From positions 1 through 34,341 of the forward strand of contig CAYMFU010000305.1 of the NCBI GenBank assembly GCA_964389805.1: a stretch of DNA of 34,341 nt. The letters are read 5' to 3'. The stretch comes from JAGTVG01 sp964389805 (GTDB lineage Bacteria > Bacteroidota > Bacteroidia > Cytophagales > Cyclobacteriaceae). The position numbers and the translations under genes were made by a program. Position 1 is the first letter of the stretch. Each line of letters opens with the position of its first letter. Positions 24,376 to 33,228 of this stretch are shown piece after piece. The notes under the pieces are model-generated. The model worked only from the letters and a program-made list of their open reading frames with translations, was not told where the DNA came from and made no database searches.

Positions 24376-25968
24376 ATGAAAGGGAATCTACTATTCGTAT
24401 CTCTAATTTTGGCATGCGTTTCTTATGCGGCTCAGGCCCAGGGAAATGCTGATGATTGTGAATTACCAGAAATAACAGAAACAACAGGGGGAGGCTCGTA
24501 TTGTTTAGATGAAGAGGTTACACTTACAATAAACGGCGATCTGGGTGATGCAGATGGTTGGGCATGGTATGCTAACGGGGATTGCGATGGTGATCCAATA
24601 AATGACGAATCCACCACATCAATATCTGTTGATGTTACTGAAACAACTATTTACTCTGTAAAAGGCGTCGGTGGATGTGTAGATCAGGAAGAGGATGTCG
24701 AGTGCGTTCAAATAGAAGTTATTTTAGATAATGTTCCGCCAGAAGTGGATTGTACTGAAGATATTGAAGCCGAGGCTGAAAATGGAGAATGTTATGCCAC
24801 AATCAGCTTTGAGGAACCAACAGGTACAGATGACTGCTCGGAAGAAGTTACGGTTACTAGGATCGAGGGATTAGAAAGTGGAGAGCAGTTCCCGATAGGA
24901 GTTACAACACAGAAATACTCCATCACTGACGATTATGAAAATGAAACGATTTGTGAGTTTACAATTACAGTTTTGGATACTCAGGATCCGGTGATCGTTT
25001 GTCCGGAAAATATAGAGATTAAAAATGATCCCGGAGAATGCGGGGCGGTCGTTAATTATAAGATCGAAGATCCCTCCGATAATTGCCCAGGTGTTGAAAT
25101 GAAACAAACAGCAGGTCTGGCAAGTGGTGAATTTTTCCCGGTCGGGATAACTACAGTTACATATACTGCCACAGATGCATCCGGAAATACCAGCAGCTGT
25201 AGTTTTACAGTTACTGTAAATGATGTTGAACCTCCAGTTATCACTGTTAAAGACATGAAAAACTCTAAATGGCCCCCAAATCATAAACATTTTGAATTGG
25301 AGATCAATGAATATATCGTATCAGTTACAGACAATTGTACTGATCTAACAGCTGATGACATCATAATAGATGATGTATCGAGCGATGAACCGCAAAATGG
25401 AACGGGTGATGGTAATACAACAGATGATATTGTAATATCAGAAGATTGCAAAACAGTACAATTGCTTTCGGAACGCCAGGGAGGAGGAAATGGAAGAGTA
25501 TATACCATTAACCTGGCCGTGGCTGACGAGCATGGCAATATCGGAGTTGCAGAAATAAAGGCCGAAGTACCACATGATAAGGGTAAAAAAGGCGCACCTA
25601 TCGATGATGGCCCTGAATATACAGTAAATGGCTGCGATATTGTAGTCGATGAGGAAAATAATGAAGATGATGGCGAAGAAGAAGAAAACTCCAGAGTTGT
25701 AAAATCTAATGTGGAAGTCTTCGAAACCTATCCTAATCCTTTCCGAAGCACTTTTGAAATACTGTTTAAAGCGGAAACAAATGACCATGTTACCGTTGAT
25801 CTGTATACGTTTACCGGATCAAAAGTAAAAATGCTATATAGAGGAAATGTAAAAGCCAACAAAGAATATTCCTGGAGCTACGATTCAGGTAATCTCAATG
25901 ATGAATTATACCTTCTTATTGTAAATGGTAAAAAAACCTATGCTTTCAAGCGTATAGTTCGCAAGTAA
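24376..25968 (+). CDS. Secreted HYR-domain protein with T9SS sorting domain
   Basis: The product has 530 residues. A signal peptide (1-22) precedes an Ig-like domain (23-118) and two HYR domains (about 119-200 and 201-283, each with PP/DP-x-V-x-C and a 'YSITDDYENETICEFTITV' or 'YTATDASGNTSSCSFTVTV' ending). A third module (284-401) has KWPPNHKHFELEI, SSDEPQNGTGDGNTTDDI and SERQGGGNGRVYTINLAVAD. This 'WPPNHK...GRVY' unit commonly follows HYR repeats in secreted proteins. An acidic linker (421-440) leads to a type A T9SS C-terminal domain (447-530), with ETYPNPFRSTFEILFKAE, VDLYTFTGSKV and the KRIVRK end. T9SS export and surface attachment are expected. HYR domains are adhesion-related. No catalytic domain is visible. 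Confidence 0.92.
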   Translation: MKGNLLFVSLILACVSYAAQAQGNADDCELPEITETTGGGSYCLDEEVTLTINGDLGDADGWAWYANGDCDGDPINDESTTSISVDVTETTIYSVKGVGGCVDQEEDVECVQIEVILDNVPPEVDCTEDIEAEAENGECYATISFEEPTGTDDCSEEVTVTRIEGLESGEQFPIGVTTQKYSITDDYENETICEFTITVLDTQDPVIVCPENIEIKNDPGECGAVVNYKIEDPSDNCPGVEMKQTAGLASGEFFPVGITTVTYTATDASGNTSSCSFTVTVNDVEPPVITVKDMKNSKWPPNHKHFELEINEYIVSVTDNCTDLTADDIIIDDVSSDEPQNGTGDGNTTDDIVISEDCKTVQLLSERQGGGNGRVYTINLAVADEHGNIGVAEIKAEVPHDKGKKGAPIDDGPEYTVNGCDIVVDEENNEDDGEEEENSRVVKSNVEVFETYPNPFRSTFEILFKAETNDHVTVDLYTFTGSKVKMLYRGNVKANKEYSWSYDSGNLNDELYLLIVNGKKTYAFKRIVRK

Positions 25969-26466
25969 ATTGACCTGCAAGTATTTCTCAGGCCAACAAA
26001 AGCAGAAATACAGCTTAATTCCTATAAAAAAGAAGCGTCAGGTCAAAGTGGAAATATATTAGTAAAATGATTAATGGCTAATAATCAAATCGGCATTATA
26101 TACTAAACCAAAATCAAGAAGCTTATTTTTGATCAATAAATAGTTGAATAAAGCATATTCATTCTCCATATAACATAGATTGTTTTACCATCTTGCAAGC
26201 TTTCTCATTTGATTAATATCTCAAATTATTATATATTGTTCGGTTATAAAAACCTTGGGGTATCAATAAATCGCCTATTTGTCTTCTTTTATTTATCAAG
26301 GCGTAATATATGAACCTAGCTTAATTAGCTTTCAAACGAATTCTGACCAATTTAGTCATAATTCTATTCCATTTTAGGAAGCTGAGTTAACAGAAATGAA
26401 ATTTAAAAACTGATCACATAAAACCACTTTATTAATTATAAACTAAATCAACAAAACTTTACTACC
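25969..26466. other. 498-base intergenic region with a nested inverted repeat
   Basis: Just behind the HYR stop, TTGACCTG (25970-25977) pairs with CAGGTCAA (26039-26046). Nested inside, GTATTTCT (25981-25988) pairs with AGAAATAC (26004-26011). The two stems are offset by an unpaired stretch, so this may be a 3' hairpin or an element end. The remaining 420 bases show no gene; TATTTTTG at 26124-26131 is too far from the next gene to be its promoter. Confidence 0.4.
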
Positions 26467-27090
26467 ATGAAAAACAATGTAAAACTATTTATGCAGGCAA
26501 TTTTCTGCATAGGAGTCTTATGCCTTTCCTCATGCCAGGGGAAAAAAGCAAATACCAATATGACGAAGGCATTGGCAGAAACCTCAGTTAAATCAGAATT
26601 TTATGGATTTAATAGCCAGTTGGAATGGGGAGAACATCTGGTATTGATTGGGGGATGCCACGATTGCCACACTCCTAAGAAAATGACCAGCCATGGGCCG
26701 GTTCTGGATACTGCATTATGGTTGGCCGGACACCCTGCTAACATGCCTCGCATAGATATTGACAGAAAAGAGATGGAGGCAAAAGGGCTTGCTGTAGCGA
26801 TGGATCTGACAGAATGGGTAGGTCCCTGGGGAATTTCATTTTCTGCCAATCTAACCCCGGATCCTACCGGTCTTGGGAATTGGACTGAAGAACAGTTCAT
26901 CTATGCCCTCCGCAATGGGATAGCTAAAGGAATCCCCGGTTCAAGGCCAATACTTCCACCTATGCCCTGGGAAATGATCAGGTATATGACAGATGATGAA
27001 ATGAAAGCCTTATTTGCCTATCTGAAATCAATTAATCCTGTAGATAATATTGTCCCGGCACCGGTTCCTCCAACCAGTGTAGTGAATTAA
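26467..27090 (+). CDS. Mono-heme c-type cytochrome lipoprotein
   Basis: The product has 207 residues. A lipoprotein signal ends in LSSC (Cys23). One covalent heme site is present, CHDCH (64-68), in a segment WGEHLVLIGGCHDCHTPKK. Motifs shared with small cytochrome c-553-like family proteins follow: FSANLTPDPTGLGNWTEEQF, ALRNGIAKG and PPMPWEMIRYMTDDEMKALFAYLKSI. A Met in the PPMPW or MIRYM area is the likely distal heme ligand. It should sit in the envelope and pass electrons between periplasmic redox enzymes. No oxidase or dehydrogenase subunit is next to it, so its partner is unknown. Confidence 0.88.
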   Translation: MKNNVKLFMQAIFCIGVLCLSSCQGKKANTNMTKALAETSVKSEFYGFNSQLEWGEHLVLIGGCHDCHTPKKMTSHGPVLDTALWLAGHPANMPRIDIDRKEMEAKGLAVAMDLTEWVGPWGISFSANLTPDPTGLGNWTEEQFIYALRNGIAKGIPGSRPILPPMPWEMIRYMTDDEMKALFAYLKSINPVDNIVPAPVPPTSVVN

Positions 27091-27296
27091 TATTTTATTG
27101 CAAATAATTACCATTGGAGATCATTTTAGCTTAGGAATTGATATTCTGTCAAGTAAATTCTTATAAGAAACAGTAATGTGTAAAGAGAATATCATTGAAT
27201 GATTCTTATGCTATATAAACCTTATTTAAACAATTTAAATTGAGAATTGTTTTATAATTATTTTCCAGAACAATTTAAACCAAAAAATAAGGAACC

Positions 27297-28247
27297 ATGA
27301 CATCAAAAAAAACAATTGTTGTATTTGGATCTACTGGTGCACAGGGGGGTGGACTTGCCCGGGCCATTCTCTCAGATCCAAATTCTCAATTTCGGGTACG
27401 TGCAGTTACAAGAAATGCTGATTCAGAAAAGGCGAAACAATTAGAAGCTCTGGGAGCTGAGGTAGTTGAAGCCGATATAGACGATAAGAAAAGCATTGTA
27501 AATGTTCTGAAAGGAGCATATGGGGCATTCTTTGTAACCTTCTTTTGGGACCACTTTTCACCTGAGAAAGAATATTTGCAGGCAAAGTCGATGGCTGAAG
27601 CCGCTAAAGAAACGAATATGACGCATGTCATATGGTCAACTCTCGAAGATACCAGGAATTGGGTTCCGGTTGAAGATGATCGATTACCTACTTTACAAGG
27701 GAAATATAAAGTTCCCCACTTTGATGCCAAAGGAGAAGCCAATCAATGTTTCGTGGATTCTGGTGTAAATACCACATTCCTTATTGCATCATTTTATTGG
27801 GAAAATCTGATCTACTTTGGGATGGGACCTCAAAAAGGGCCCGAAGGAAAATTCGCAATTACCTTTCCAATGGGAGACAAAAAATTAGCAGGAGTTGCTG
27901 CTGAGGATATTGGCAAATGTGCTTATGGAATATTTAAAAAAGGACTTGAACTGTCAGGTAAAACTGTAGGGATTGCCGGAGATCATTTAAGCTGTTCAGA
28001 AATGGCCATAAGTTTATCCAAAGCACTTGAAATAGATGTGAAATATAATCAGGTAAGCCCTGAACAGTATCGGAGTTTTGGATTCCCTGGCGCAGATGAT
28101 CTTGGAAACATGTTTCAGTTCTACAGAGATTTTGAAGAAGACAGCCTGAAAGTTCGCGACCTATCATTTTCAAGATCACTAAATCCGGAATTAAAATCAT
28201 TCGATGATTGGCTTGCGGTGAATGGTAAAAATATTCCAATGGACTAA
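27297..28247 (+). CDS. NmrA/HSCARG-like NAD(P)-binding protein
   Basis: The 316-residue product begins TIVVFGSTGAQGGGLARAI, an atypical but complete Rossmann loop (GxxGxxGG, 11-19). RVRAVTRNADSEKAKQLEALGAEVVEADIDDKKS gives the second strand with an Arg pair that would favour NADP. GAYGAFFVTFFWDHF and HVIWSTLEDTRNW follow the NmrA-like order. HSCARG/NmrA proteins act as redox sensors or as quinone/NAD(P)H oxidoreductase-like enzymes; a catalytic YxxxK pair is not seen. The gene stands alone, 206 bases after the cytochrome gene. Confidence 0.9.
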   Translation: MTSKKTIVVFGSTGAQGGGLARAILSDPNSQFRVRAVTRNADSEKAKQLEALGAEVVEADIDDKKSIVNVLKGAYGAFFVTFFWDHFSPEKEYLQAKSMAEAAKETNMTHVIWSTLEDTRNWVPVEDDRLPTLQGKYKVPHFDAKGEANQCFVDSGVNTTFLIASFYWENLIYFGMGPQKGPEGKFAITFPMGDKKLAGVAAEDIGKCAYGIFKKGLELSGKTVGIAGDHLSCSEMAISLSKALEIDVKYNQVSPEQYRSFGFPGADDLGNMFQFYRDFEEDSLKVRDLSFSRSLNPELKSFDDWLAVNGKNIPMD

Positions 28248-28531
28248 AATCCAAAAATTGTAATCAAAAGCAACAATTTGCTTTTGATTACATATAGATT
28301 AATATTGTGAATTCCGGCAATAATAATAAACAATATGAAAATGACAAGTCCAATCGCCAGTCCAGATATGGTAGATAAGATCCACTCACCGATCTTTAAT
28401 ATTTGAAGTCTGAATGACTCGACTGCAGCGAATAAATTACTAGAAAGGAATAGCCTTGTCTTTTCAACTTAGATGCCTATTACCGGCCAGTCACCCCCAC
28501 TTTCCGGAGGGAGGGATTTTGAATGAATCAT
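28244..28531 (-). pseudogene. Disrupted ORF of 96 codons with an in-frame stop
   Basis: Read leftward from the ATG at 28529-28531, the frame gives a GC-rich start (SLPPESGGDWPVIGI), then TAA at 28469-28471. It continues open in the same frame to TAG at 28244-28246. After the stop it encodes VEKTRLFLSSNLFAAVESF and a clear membrane-helix stretch (EWILSTISGLAIGLVIFILF). There is no alternative start after the TAA. Either a small membrane-protein gene was broken by a nonsense change, or the GC-rich head belongs to a dispersed non-coding repeat. It starts 24 bases past the cyclase gene, in the same direction. Confidence 0.35.
28260..28291 (+). terminator. Perfect 12-bp hairpin behind the NmrA-like gene
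   Basis: GTAATCAAAAGC (28260-28271) pairs exactly with GCTTTTGATTAC (28280-28291) around an 8-base loop. It starts 12 bases after the stop codon. The 3' flank (ATATAG) lacks a U-run, so it may be a stabilising 3' hairpin rather than a classical terminator. It overlaps the disrupted minus-strand ORF. Confidence 0.55.
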
Positions 28532-28554
28532 TTTTAAGTTATTCAACCGAACTG

Positions 28555-29631
28555 TTATAGGCTCCTTCCCCTGTCAACACAATATAGTTGAACTTTCTGT
28601 TTCTTGCCTCTTAATTTCACAGATTCGATAAATGTTGAACTATAGGTTTCGTCCAATGCAAGCTTTTTTAACAACTTGCCAGAAATCAGCAATTTACATT
28701 GATAATGATTGCTCATTTCCTGTATTCTGGCAGTAGTATTCATCACATCTCCATTATAAACAATCACCCTTTTCAGATCACCAATTTTAGCAGTAATGAC
28801 TTTGCCGGTATGCACACCAGCCTTAAATTCCGGCACAAGACCATATTTATCCAAATACTTGTCTTTTTTATGCTCTAGCCTGTCTTTAATTTCGAAAAAA
28901 ATCTTTATACAACGAACATCCTTCACACCATCTTTTGTTTTCCAGGTAAACACAACCTCATCCCCTACATACTGGTAGATTTCCGCCTTATTACTTAAAA
29001 CTGGTTTTGAAATTTCATGATAAAATTCATCCAATAAGGCGTAATATTTCTGGTGTCCAAGCTTTTCAGCCACTGTGGTTGATGATTTCATGTCCAGGAA
29101 CATAAATACCCTGTCTTCCTCGACCGGTTTATAATAACTCCCCCATAAAAATTTTAACAATACACCTTCGCCCAACATCCTGTTTATCTGAATATAAAAT
29201 ACCAATAAGGTATAGATCATGAGGGTATAAATTAAAAGAGAATAAAAGCCAGGCGTAAAAAGTCCGATCCAGAACCCTCCAATTTCATTTCCCTCGCTTA
29301 ATTCAAGTAATAGGCTCAAAGAAGCGGCAACTAAAGAAATGATAATGGTATAAAGAAAGGTCTTTAAGAATAAATGCCATATAAAGGGTAACCGATAAAA
29401 AAGGTGTTGGTACCTGGTGATAATGAACAATTCAAGAATTCCAAAACTTACTCCGAGGCTTATACCGGTATAGATACTTCTCAAATCAACAAATTTAATA
29501 TCAATGTACTGATAAATAACCGCAGAAATAGTCGTTATCACACAGATAGTAAAAAATAATTTGAGTTTTCTTTTTAGTACCGGCTGCATAATCGCAATAT
29601 TCCAAAGAATTAAAATCTTTTCAAAAGTCAA
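28555..29631 (-). CDS. Membrane-bound class III nucleotide cyclase
   Basis: The product has 358 residues, with a possible alternative start at Met15 (29589). Five or so hydrophobic helices fill residues 22-150. A class III cyclase domain spans about 173-350. Both metal-binding Asp residues are present (Asp180 in FMFLDMKSS and Asp224 in YVGDEVVF), as are the transition-state pair Asn298 and Arg302 in NTTARIQE. The two substrate-selecting positions are unusual: Gln220 where adenylate cyclases have Lys, and Val291 where they have Asp. Catalysis is therefore plausible, but whether it makes cAMP is open. The region upstream of the start is shared with the divergent permease gene. Confidence 0.9.
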   Translation of the reverse strand: MTFEKILILWNIAIMQPVLKRKLKLFFTICVITTISAVIYQYIDIKFVDLRSIYTGISLGVSFGILELFIITRYQHLFYRLPFIWHLFLKTFLYTIIISLVAASLSLLLELSEGNEIGGFWIGLFTPGFYSLLIYTLMIYTLLVFYIQINRMLGEGVLLKFLWGSYYKPVEEDRVFMFLDMKSSTTVAEKLGHQKYYALLDEFYHEISKPVLSNKAEIYQYVGDEVVFTWKTKDGVKDVRCIKIFFEIKDRLEHKKDKYLDKYGLVPEFKAGVHTGKVITAKIGDLKRVIVYNGDVMNTTARIQEMSNHYQCKLLISGKLLKKLALDETYSSTFIESVKLRGKKQKVQLYCVDRGRSL

Positions 29632-29830
29632 TATATCTTTTTTTTTGCAGGGCAGTTCTTTTTATCCAATTGACAGATCGTTTCGATAAAAACGATTTAC
29701 AATTTATCTGGCAAAATATAGATGCAAAATATTGGAGTTTATGCCAATTTTAAATTATCCCAATCTCATAATTTCTATTGAAAAACTATTCAGAAAATCA
29801 ACCTAATTGCCGTTCACTACCGATAACCTA

Positions 29831-29846
29831 TGTTCGAATCTGAACA
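29831..29846. promoter_or_regulatory. Inverted repeat TGTTC-N6-GAACA in the divergent promoter region
   Basis: TGTTC (29831-29835), GAATCT, and GAACA (29842-29846) form a 5-6-5 dyad. It lies between the cyclase and permease starts (gap 29632-29975), about 105 bases ahead of the predicted permease transcript start. The geometry equals that of CRP/FNR-type sites but the half-site differs. Within the same gap, ATCGTTT (29677-29683) pairs with AAACGAT (29690-29696) ahead of the cyclase start. Confidence 0.3.
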
Positions 29847-29908
29847 AATATTGAATCCGGGAATCAGTTAAAATGTAATTTAAACACTTATTTATGCATA
29901 TCTAATAT

Positions 29909-29938
29909 TTTGGCATTCAGATTGTACAACTAATTTTG
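29909..29938 (+). promoter_or_regulatory. Bacteroidota-type promoter of the second permease gene
   Basis: TTTG at 29909-29912 and the -7 box TAATTTTG at 29931-29938 are separated by 18 bases, close to the known Bacteroidota spacing. The start codon is at 29976, giving a leader of about 30 bases. This is the best two-box match I found in the window. Confidence 0.6.
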
Positions 29939-29975
29939 ACTTTTATGAAAATTGCCAAACTAAATTTTTTAAATC

Positions 29976-32354
29976 ATGCTTATTAATTATCTCAAAATTG
30001 GATATCGAAGTATTTTAAAGAACAGGCTACCTTCAATCATTAACACAGTTGGGTTGGGTATTGCTTTTGGATGTTTATTGGTATTGTTTACATTTTTGGA
30101 TAAGATCCACAATTTTGATGATTGTCACGAAAATGCAGATAGGATATACCTTGTAGAATCAGTTATTGAACAGGATGGGCAGAACCGGATCTATGGGACT
30201 TCACCATTTGCACTTGCGCCATCGATTCAGAACGATTTTCCGGAGGTGGAAGAAGTAACCAGGATGCAATATTCCAGTGCTGATTTCAGATATGATGACA
30301 AAGTATTTAACGAGCGTGTGATATTTGTCGACGAAGGATTTCTAGATATTTTCAGCTACCCAATTCTGAAAGGACCCAGAAATGCTTTAAAAGAAAAAGA
30401 CCGGATAATCCTCAGTAAGGATATGGCTGTTAAATATTTCGGTAAGGACGAGGCCATCGGAAAGCAGGTTACAATGCTTTTCAGTATAAATGGCAAAGAA
30501 TATAAGGAGTCATATATAGTTGGTGCCGTAGCGGATAAGAAACCCTATTCTGCATCTTTGAGTTTTGATATACTTGTACCTTTCGAGAATAGAAAAAATC
30601 TGGGCTTGGATGAGAACGGAGACTGGAAGAATTTCACCAATGCCACCTTTATCATGATGAATGAAAAGGGGCAGGTAAATGATATTTCAAATAGGATTAA
30701 CAATTATGTAAGTCATCAGAACCTGGCAAATCCTGACAGGAAGATCGTTGGATTTTTATTCGATCCATTACCCAGTATGTCTTTAAATGCATACGGAAAA
30801 GAAGCCATGTTAACCTATGGGGCGCACCCAACAGCCAGAGTCCTACTTACAGTGATTGCAATATTCATTTTAATACTGGCGGTATTCAATTATATTAACA
30901 TTGCAGTTGTGTCAGCAACATCCAGGTTAAAGGAAATTGGACTAAGGAAAGCTATTGGAGGAACACGAAAGCAGATCATTTTGCAGTTTATCAGTGAGAA
31001 TGCCATTTTATGTCTCATGGCAATGGCTTTTGGATGGATTCTCGCATCTGGATTTCTACTTCAGGGATTCAATTCCATTACAAACCCAAACAATCCTTTA
31101 GTATTTGAATATCACAATCCAAGATTCTGGATTTTTATAATTTCGATTTTTATGGTAGTTGCCTTTGGCTCTGCAGCTTATCCTGCTTTCTTTATATCAG
31201 GCTTCAAACCAGTGAATATTTTTAAAGGAAACCTTAAGATTACCAGCAGAAATTATTTTACCAAATCAATGTTGGCAATACAGTTTATCATATCCTTTAT
31301 TACCATATCACTAGGTGTGGTGTTCGTAATGAATGAGAATTATATAAAAGATCGCGACTGGGGATATGATAAGGAACAGACAATTGTGATTCCTTTAGCG
31401 TATAGTGATCAATATCCGGAGTTAAGAGATGAGTTTACACAAAATTCCTACATTGATGTTATAACGGGTTCTCAAAATCATTTAGGGTACTGGACTGATG
31501 AGGATCTGGTTGGTTTTAAGGATGAAAAATATACTTGCAGAAAAATAATGGCCGGTTATGAATATCTTGATGCGATGGGCATCCGTTTGAAGACCGGACG
31601 ATTCTTTGAACCACAAAGTTCAACTGACAGGAATGAATCATTGGTAGTCAATGAAGCTTTCTTGAATAAATTGGGAATTGATGAACCTATAGGCGCTAGA
31701 GTAATTGTGGATAGCACGGCTCATTACATCGTTGGTGTAGTAGAGGATTTTCACTACATGCACTTCAGGCATGAGATTAAACCCATATTCTTTAAGATAG
31801 CAGATGAAAATACCTTCAATAATATTATTTTCAGAACATTACCCGGAGAGGCAGAAAACGCTGAGAAATTTGCAAGAAGTGCCTGGAAGAAATTGTACCC
31901 GGACAATATGTATGAGGGATTTTTTCAAAATGCGGCATTCGATCAGTACTACAGAGAAAACGAGGGAATATCCAATCTGATGATTGCAATTGCTTCTATT
32001 GCGATACTGATATCCTGCATGGGTCTTTTTGGCCTTGTATCATTATTTATTAATAAAAAATTAAAGGAATTCAGTATCAGAAAAGTTATGGGCGCGTCTG
32101 ATAAAGAAATCACATTTCTGGTTAACAAGGGATTTATGTGGGTAATAATTATCTCTAGCATTTTAGGTATACCAATCGCATTCGTGTTATCAAAGGCAGT
32201 CATTGAATCAATCTTTACCTATCATACTCCTTTAAATGCTATCCCATATACCGTCACGGCATTTATATTAATTTTCACAGCGCTAGCTACTGTGTCATCG
32301 CAAATCATGAAGGCCATTAAGGTAAATCCTGCAGAACAATTAAGGAATGAATAG
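29976..32354 (+). CDS. Double-FtsX (MacB-type) ABC transporter permease, orphan
   Basis: The 792-residue product is a paralogue of the protein at 21580. It starts MLINYLKIGYRSILKNRLPSI, with helix 1 at about 21-43, then a periplasmic MacB_PCD domain. The first FtsX block has SRLKEIGLRKAIGGTRKQII and TMs. A second periplasmic domain begins near KDRDWGYDKEQTIVIPLAYS. The second FtsX block ends with LKEFSIRKVMGASDKEITFL and the tail VNPAEQLRNE. As for its paralogue, no ATPase gene is adjacent. Two such genes within 9 kb suggests a shared, distant ATPase. It has its own promoter and terminator. Confidence 0.92.
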   Translation: MLINYLKIGYRSILKNRLPSIINTVGLGIAFGCLLVLFTFLDKIHNFDDCHENADRIYLVESVIEQDGQNRIYGTSPFALAPSIQNDFPEVEEVTRMQYSSADFRYDDKVFNERVIFVDEGFLDIFSYPILKGPRNALKEKDRIILSKDMAVKYFGKDEAIGKQVTMLFSINGKEYKESYIVGAVADKKPYSASLSFDILVPFENRKNLGLDENGDWKNFTNATFIMMNEKGQVNDISNRINNYVSHQNLANPDRKIVGFLFDPLPSMSLNAYGKEAMLTYGAHPTARVLLTVIAIFILILAVFNYINIAVVSATSRLKEIGLRKAIGGTRKQIILQFISENAILCLMAMAFGWILASGFLLQGFNSITNPNNPLVFEYHNPRFWIFIISIFMVVAFGSAAYPAFFISGFKPVNIFKGNLKITSRNYFTKSMLAIQFIISFITISLGVVFVMNENYIKDRDWGYDKEQTIVIPLAYSDQYPELRDEFTQNSYIDVITGSQNHLGYWTDEDLVGFKDEKYTCRKIMAGYEYLDAMGIRLKTGRFFEPQSSTDRNESLVVNEAFLNKLGIDEPIGARVIVDSTAHYIVGVVEDFHYMHFRHEIKPIFFKIADENTFNNIIFRTLPGEAENAEKFARSAWKKLYPDNMYEGFFQNAAFDQYYRENEGISNLMIAIASIAILISCMGLFGLVSLFINKKLKEFSIRKVMGASDKEITFLVNKGFMWVIIISSILGIPIAFVLSKAVIESIFTYHTPLNAIPYTVTAFILIFTALATVSSQIMKAIKVNPAEQLRNE

Positions 32355-32374
32355 ATTGACAGGTTAAAAGAGGC

Positions 32375-32407
32375 AGGCTCACTTATCAATTTAGGTGGGC
32401 CTTTTTC
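32375..32407 (+). terminator. Rho-independent terminator after the second permease gene
   Basis: AGGCTCACTTA (32375-32385) pairs with TAGGTGGGCCT (32392-32402), with one or two G-U pairs and a short loop, followed by TTTTT. It begins 21 bases after the stop codon. Confidence 0.75.
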
Positions 32408-32503
32408 AATGTCAAAAAGGCAAAAGGAAGGATTAGATTATGGCAGGTTAAATGAAATTATCGTAATTTAATAGCTTAGAAATCAATTTTTTTTCTCTTA
32501 TGT

Positions 32504-32508
32504 AGGAG
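32504..32508 (+). promoter_or_regulatory. Shine-Dalgarno site deciding the TTG start of the Crp/Fnr gene
   Basis: AGGAG lies 6 bases before the TTG at 32515, ideal spacing for initiation there. It is 24 bases before the first in-frame ATG (32533), too far to serve it. Clear Shine-Dalgarno sites are not general in this window, which makes this one informative. Confidence 0.5.
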
Positions 32509-32514
32509 TAATAG

Positions 32515-33207
32515 TTGAAATCGAAGTTTATAATGTGGTATCTCGATAATATTAATCTGTATGATATTTTATGCCCCCCAAAGATCAAGGGATATGTTGA
32601 TAAACATTTTATAAATCATAAGAAAAACGATATCATATATAACCAAGCTACTCCCATAAACAAAGTTTACCTCGTCAGCAAAGGAAAAGTAAAGGTTGTC
32701 TATTATACCGAAGAAGGGAATGAAATAATTAAGGCAATTCTTACAAAAGGTGAGTTGTTTGGAGAAAAAGCGCTTCTGGGGGATCATGTTCAAAATGAAC
32801 AGGCTATTGCTTTGACAGATAACACACAATTATGCCCCTTATCGCTGGATAAAATGTATGAATTAATGAGGGACAACGGCAGGTTCAGCCTTGAGATCAG
32901 CAAGATTATTAGTTTCCGTCTTAAGAAAACAGAGAGGAGATTGGAAAGACTACTCTTCAAGGATGCCAAGACCAGGCTACTGGAATTCATTCAGGACCTG
33001 ATGGACGAGCAAACGGAACCAGCACAAGATATCCTTAAGATCAATCATTTTTATACCCAAAACGATATTTCAAACCTAATTGGGACTACACGTGAAACAG
33101 TAACTAAACTTTTTAACCAGTTTAAGCAGGAAGGAATACTTGAATATTCACGTAAGACCATCACCATTTACAACAAAGAGGCATTTTCAAAATTGTCGTC
33201 ACTCTGA
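32515..33207 (+). CDS. Crp/Fnr-family transcriptional regulator
   Basis: The product has 230 residues from a TTG start supported by AGGAG; the alternative is ATG at 32533. The cyclic-nucleotide-binding-like beta-roll covers about 15-125, with VYLVSKGKVKVVYYTEEGNE and KGELFGEKALLGD. A dimer helix follows, then a winged helix with YTQNDISNLIGTTRETVTKLFNQF (about 180-203). Arg193, Glu194 and Lys198 occupy the places of CRP Arg180, Glu181 and Arg185, which read TGTGA half-sites. In the ligand pocket the CRP Arg-Ser pair is replaced around NEQA (94-97), so canonical cAMP binding looks unlikely. No Fnr-type cysteine cluster is seen. A perfect CRP-type palindrome follows the gene. Confidence 0.92.
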   Translation: MKSKFIMWYLDNINLYDILCPPKIKGYVDKHFINHKKNDIIYNQATPINKVYLVSKGKVKVVYYTEEGNEIIKAILTKGELFGEKALLGDHVQNEQAIALTDNTQLCPLSLDKMYELMRDNGRFSLEISKIISFRLKKTERRLERLLFKDAKTRLLEFIQDLMDEQTEPAQDILKINHFYTQNDISNLIGTTRETVTKLFNQFKQEGILEYSRKTITIYNKEAFSKLSSL

Positions 33208-33228
33208 CATAATATTAAGTTGCTCCAT

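Noticed and set aside
24871..25290. A 139-codon minus-strand ORF
   Set aside because: It overlaps the HYR-domain coding region antisense and has cysteine-rich, low-quality composition typical of a shadow.
26124..26131. TATTTTTG as promoter of the cytochrome gene
   Set aside because: It lies more than 330 bases from the start codon and has no -33 element.
29831..29846. TGTTC-N6-GAACA considered as a LexA box
   Set aside because: The Gram-positive LexA box has the opposite order (GAAC then GTTC) and the E. coli box is CTGT-N8-ACAG. No SOS gene is adjacent, so it is listed only as an unexplained dyad.
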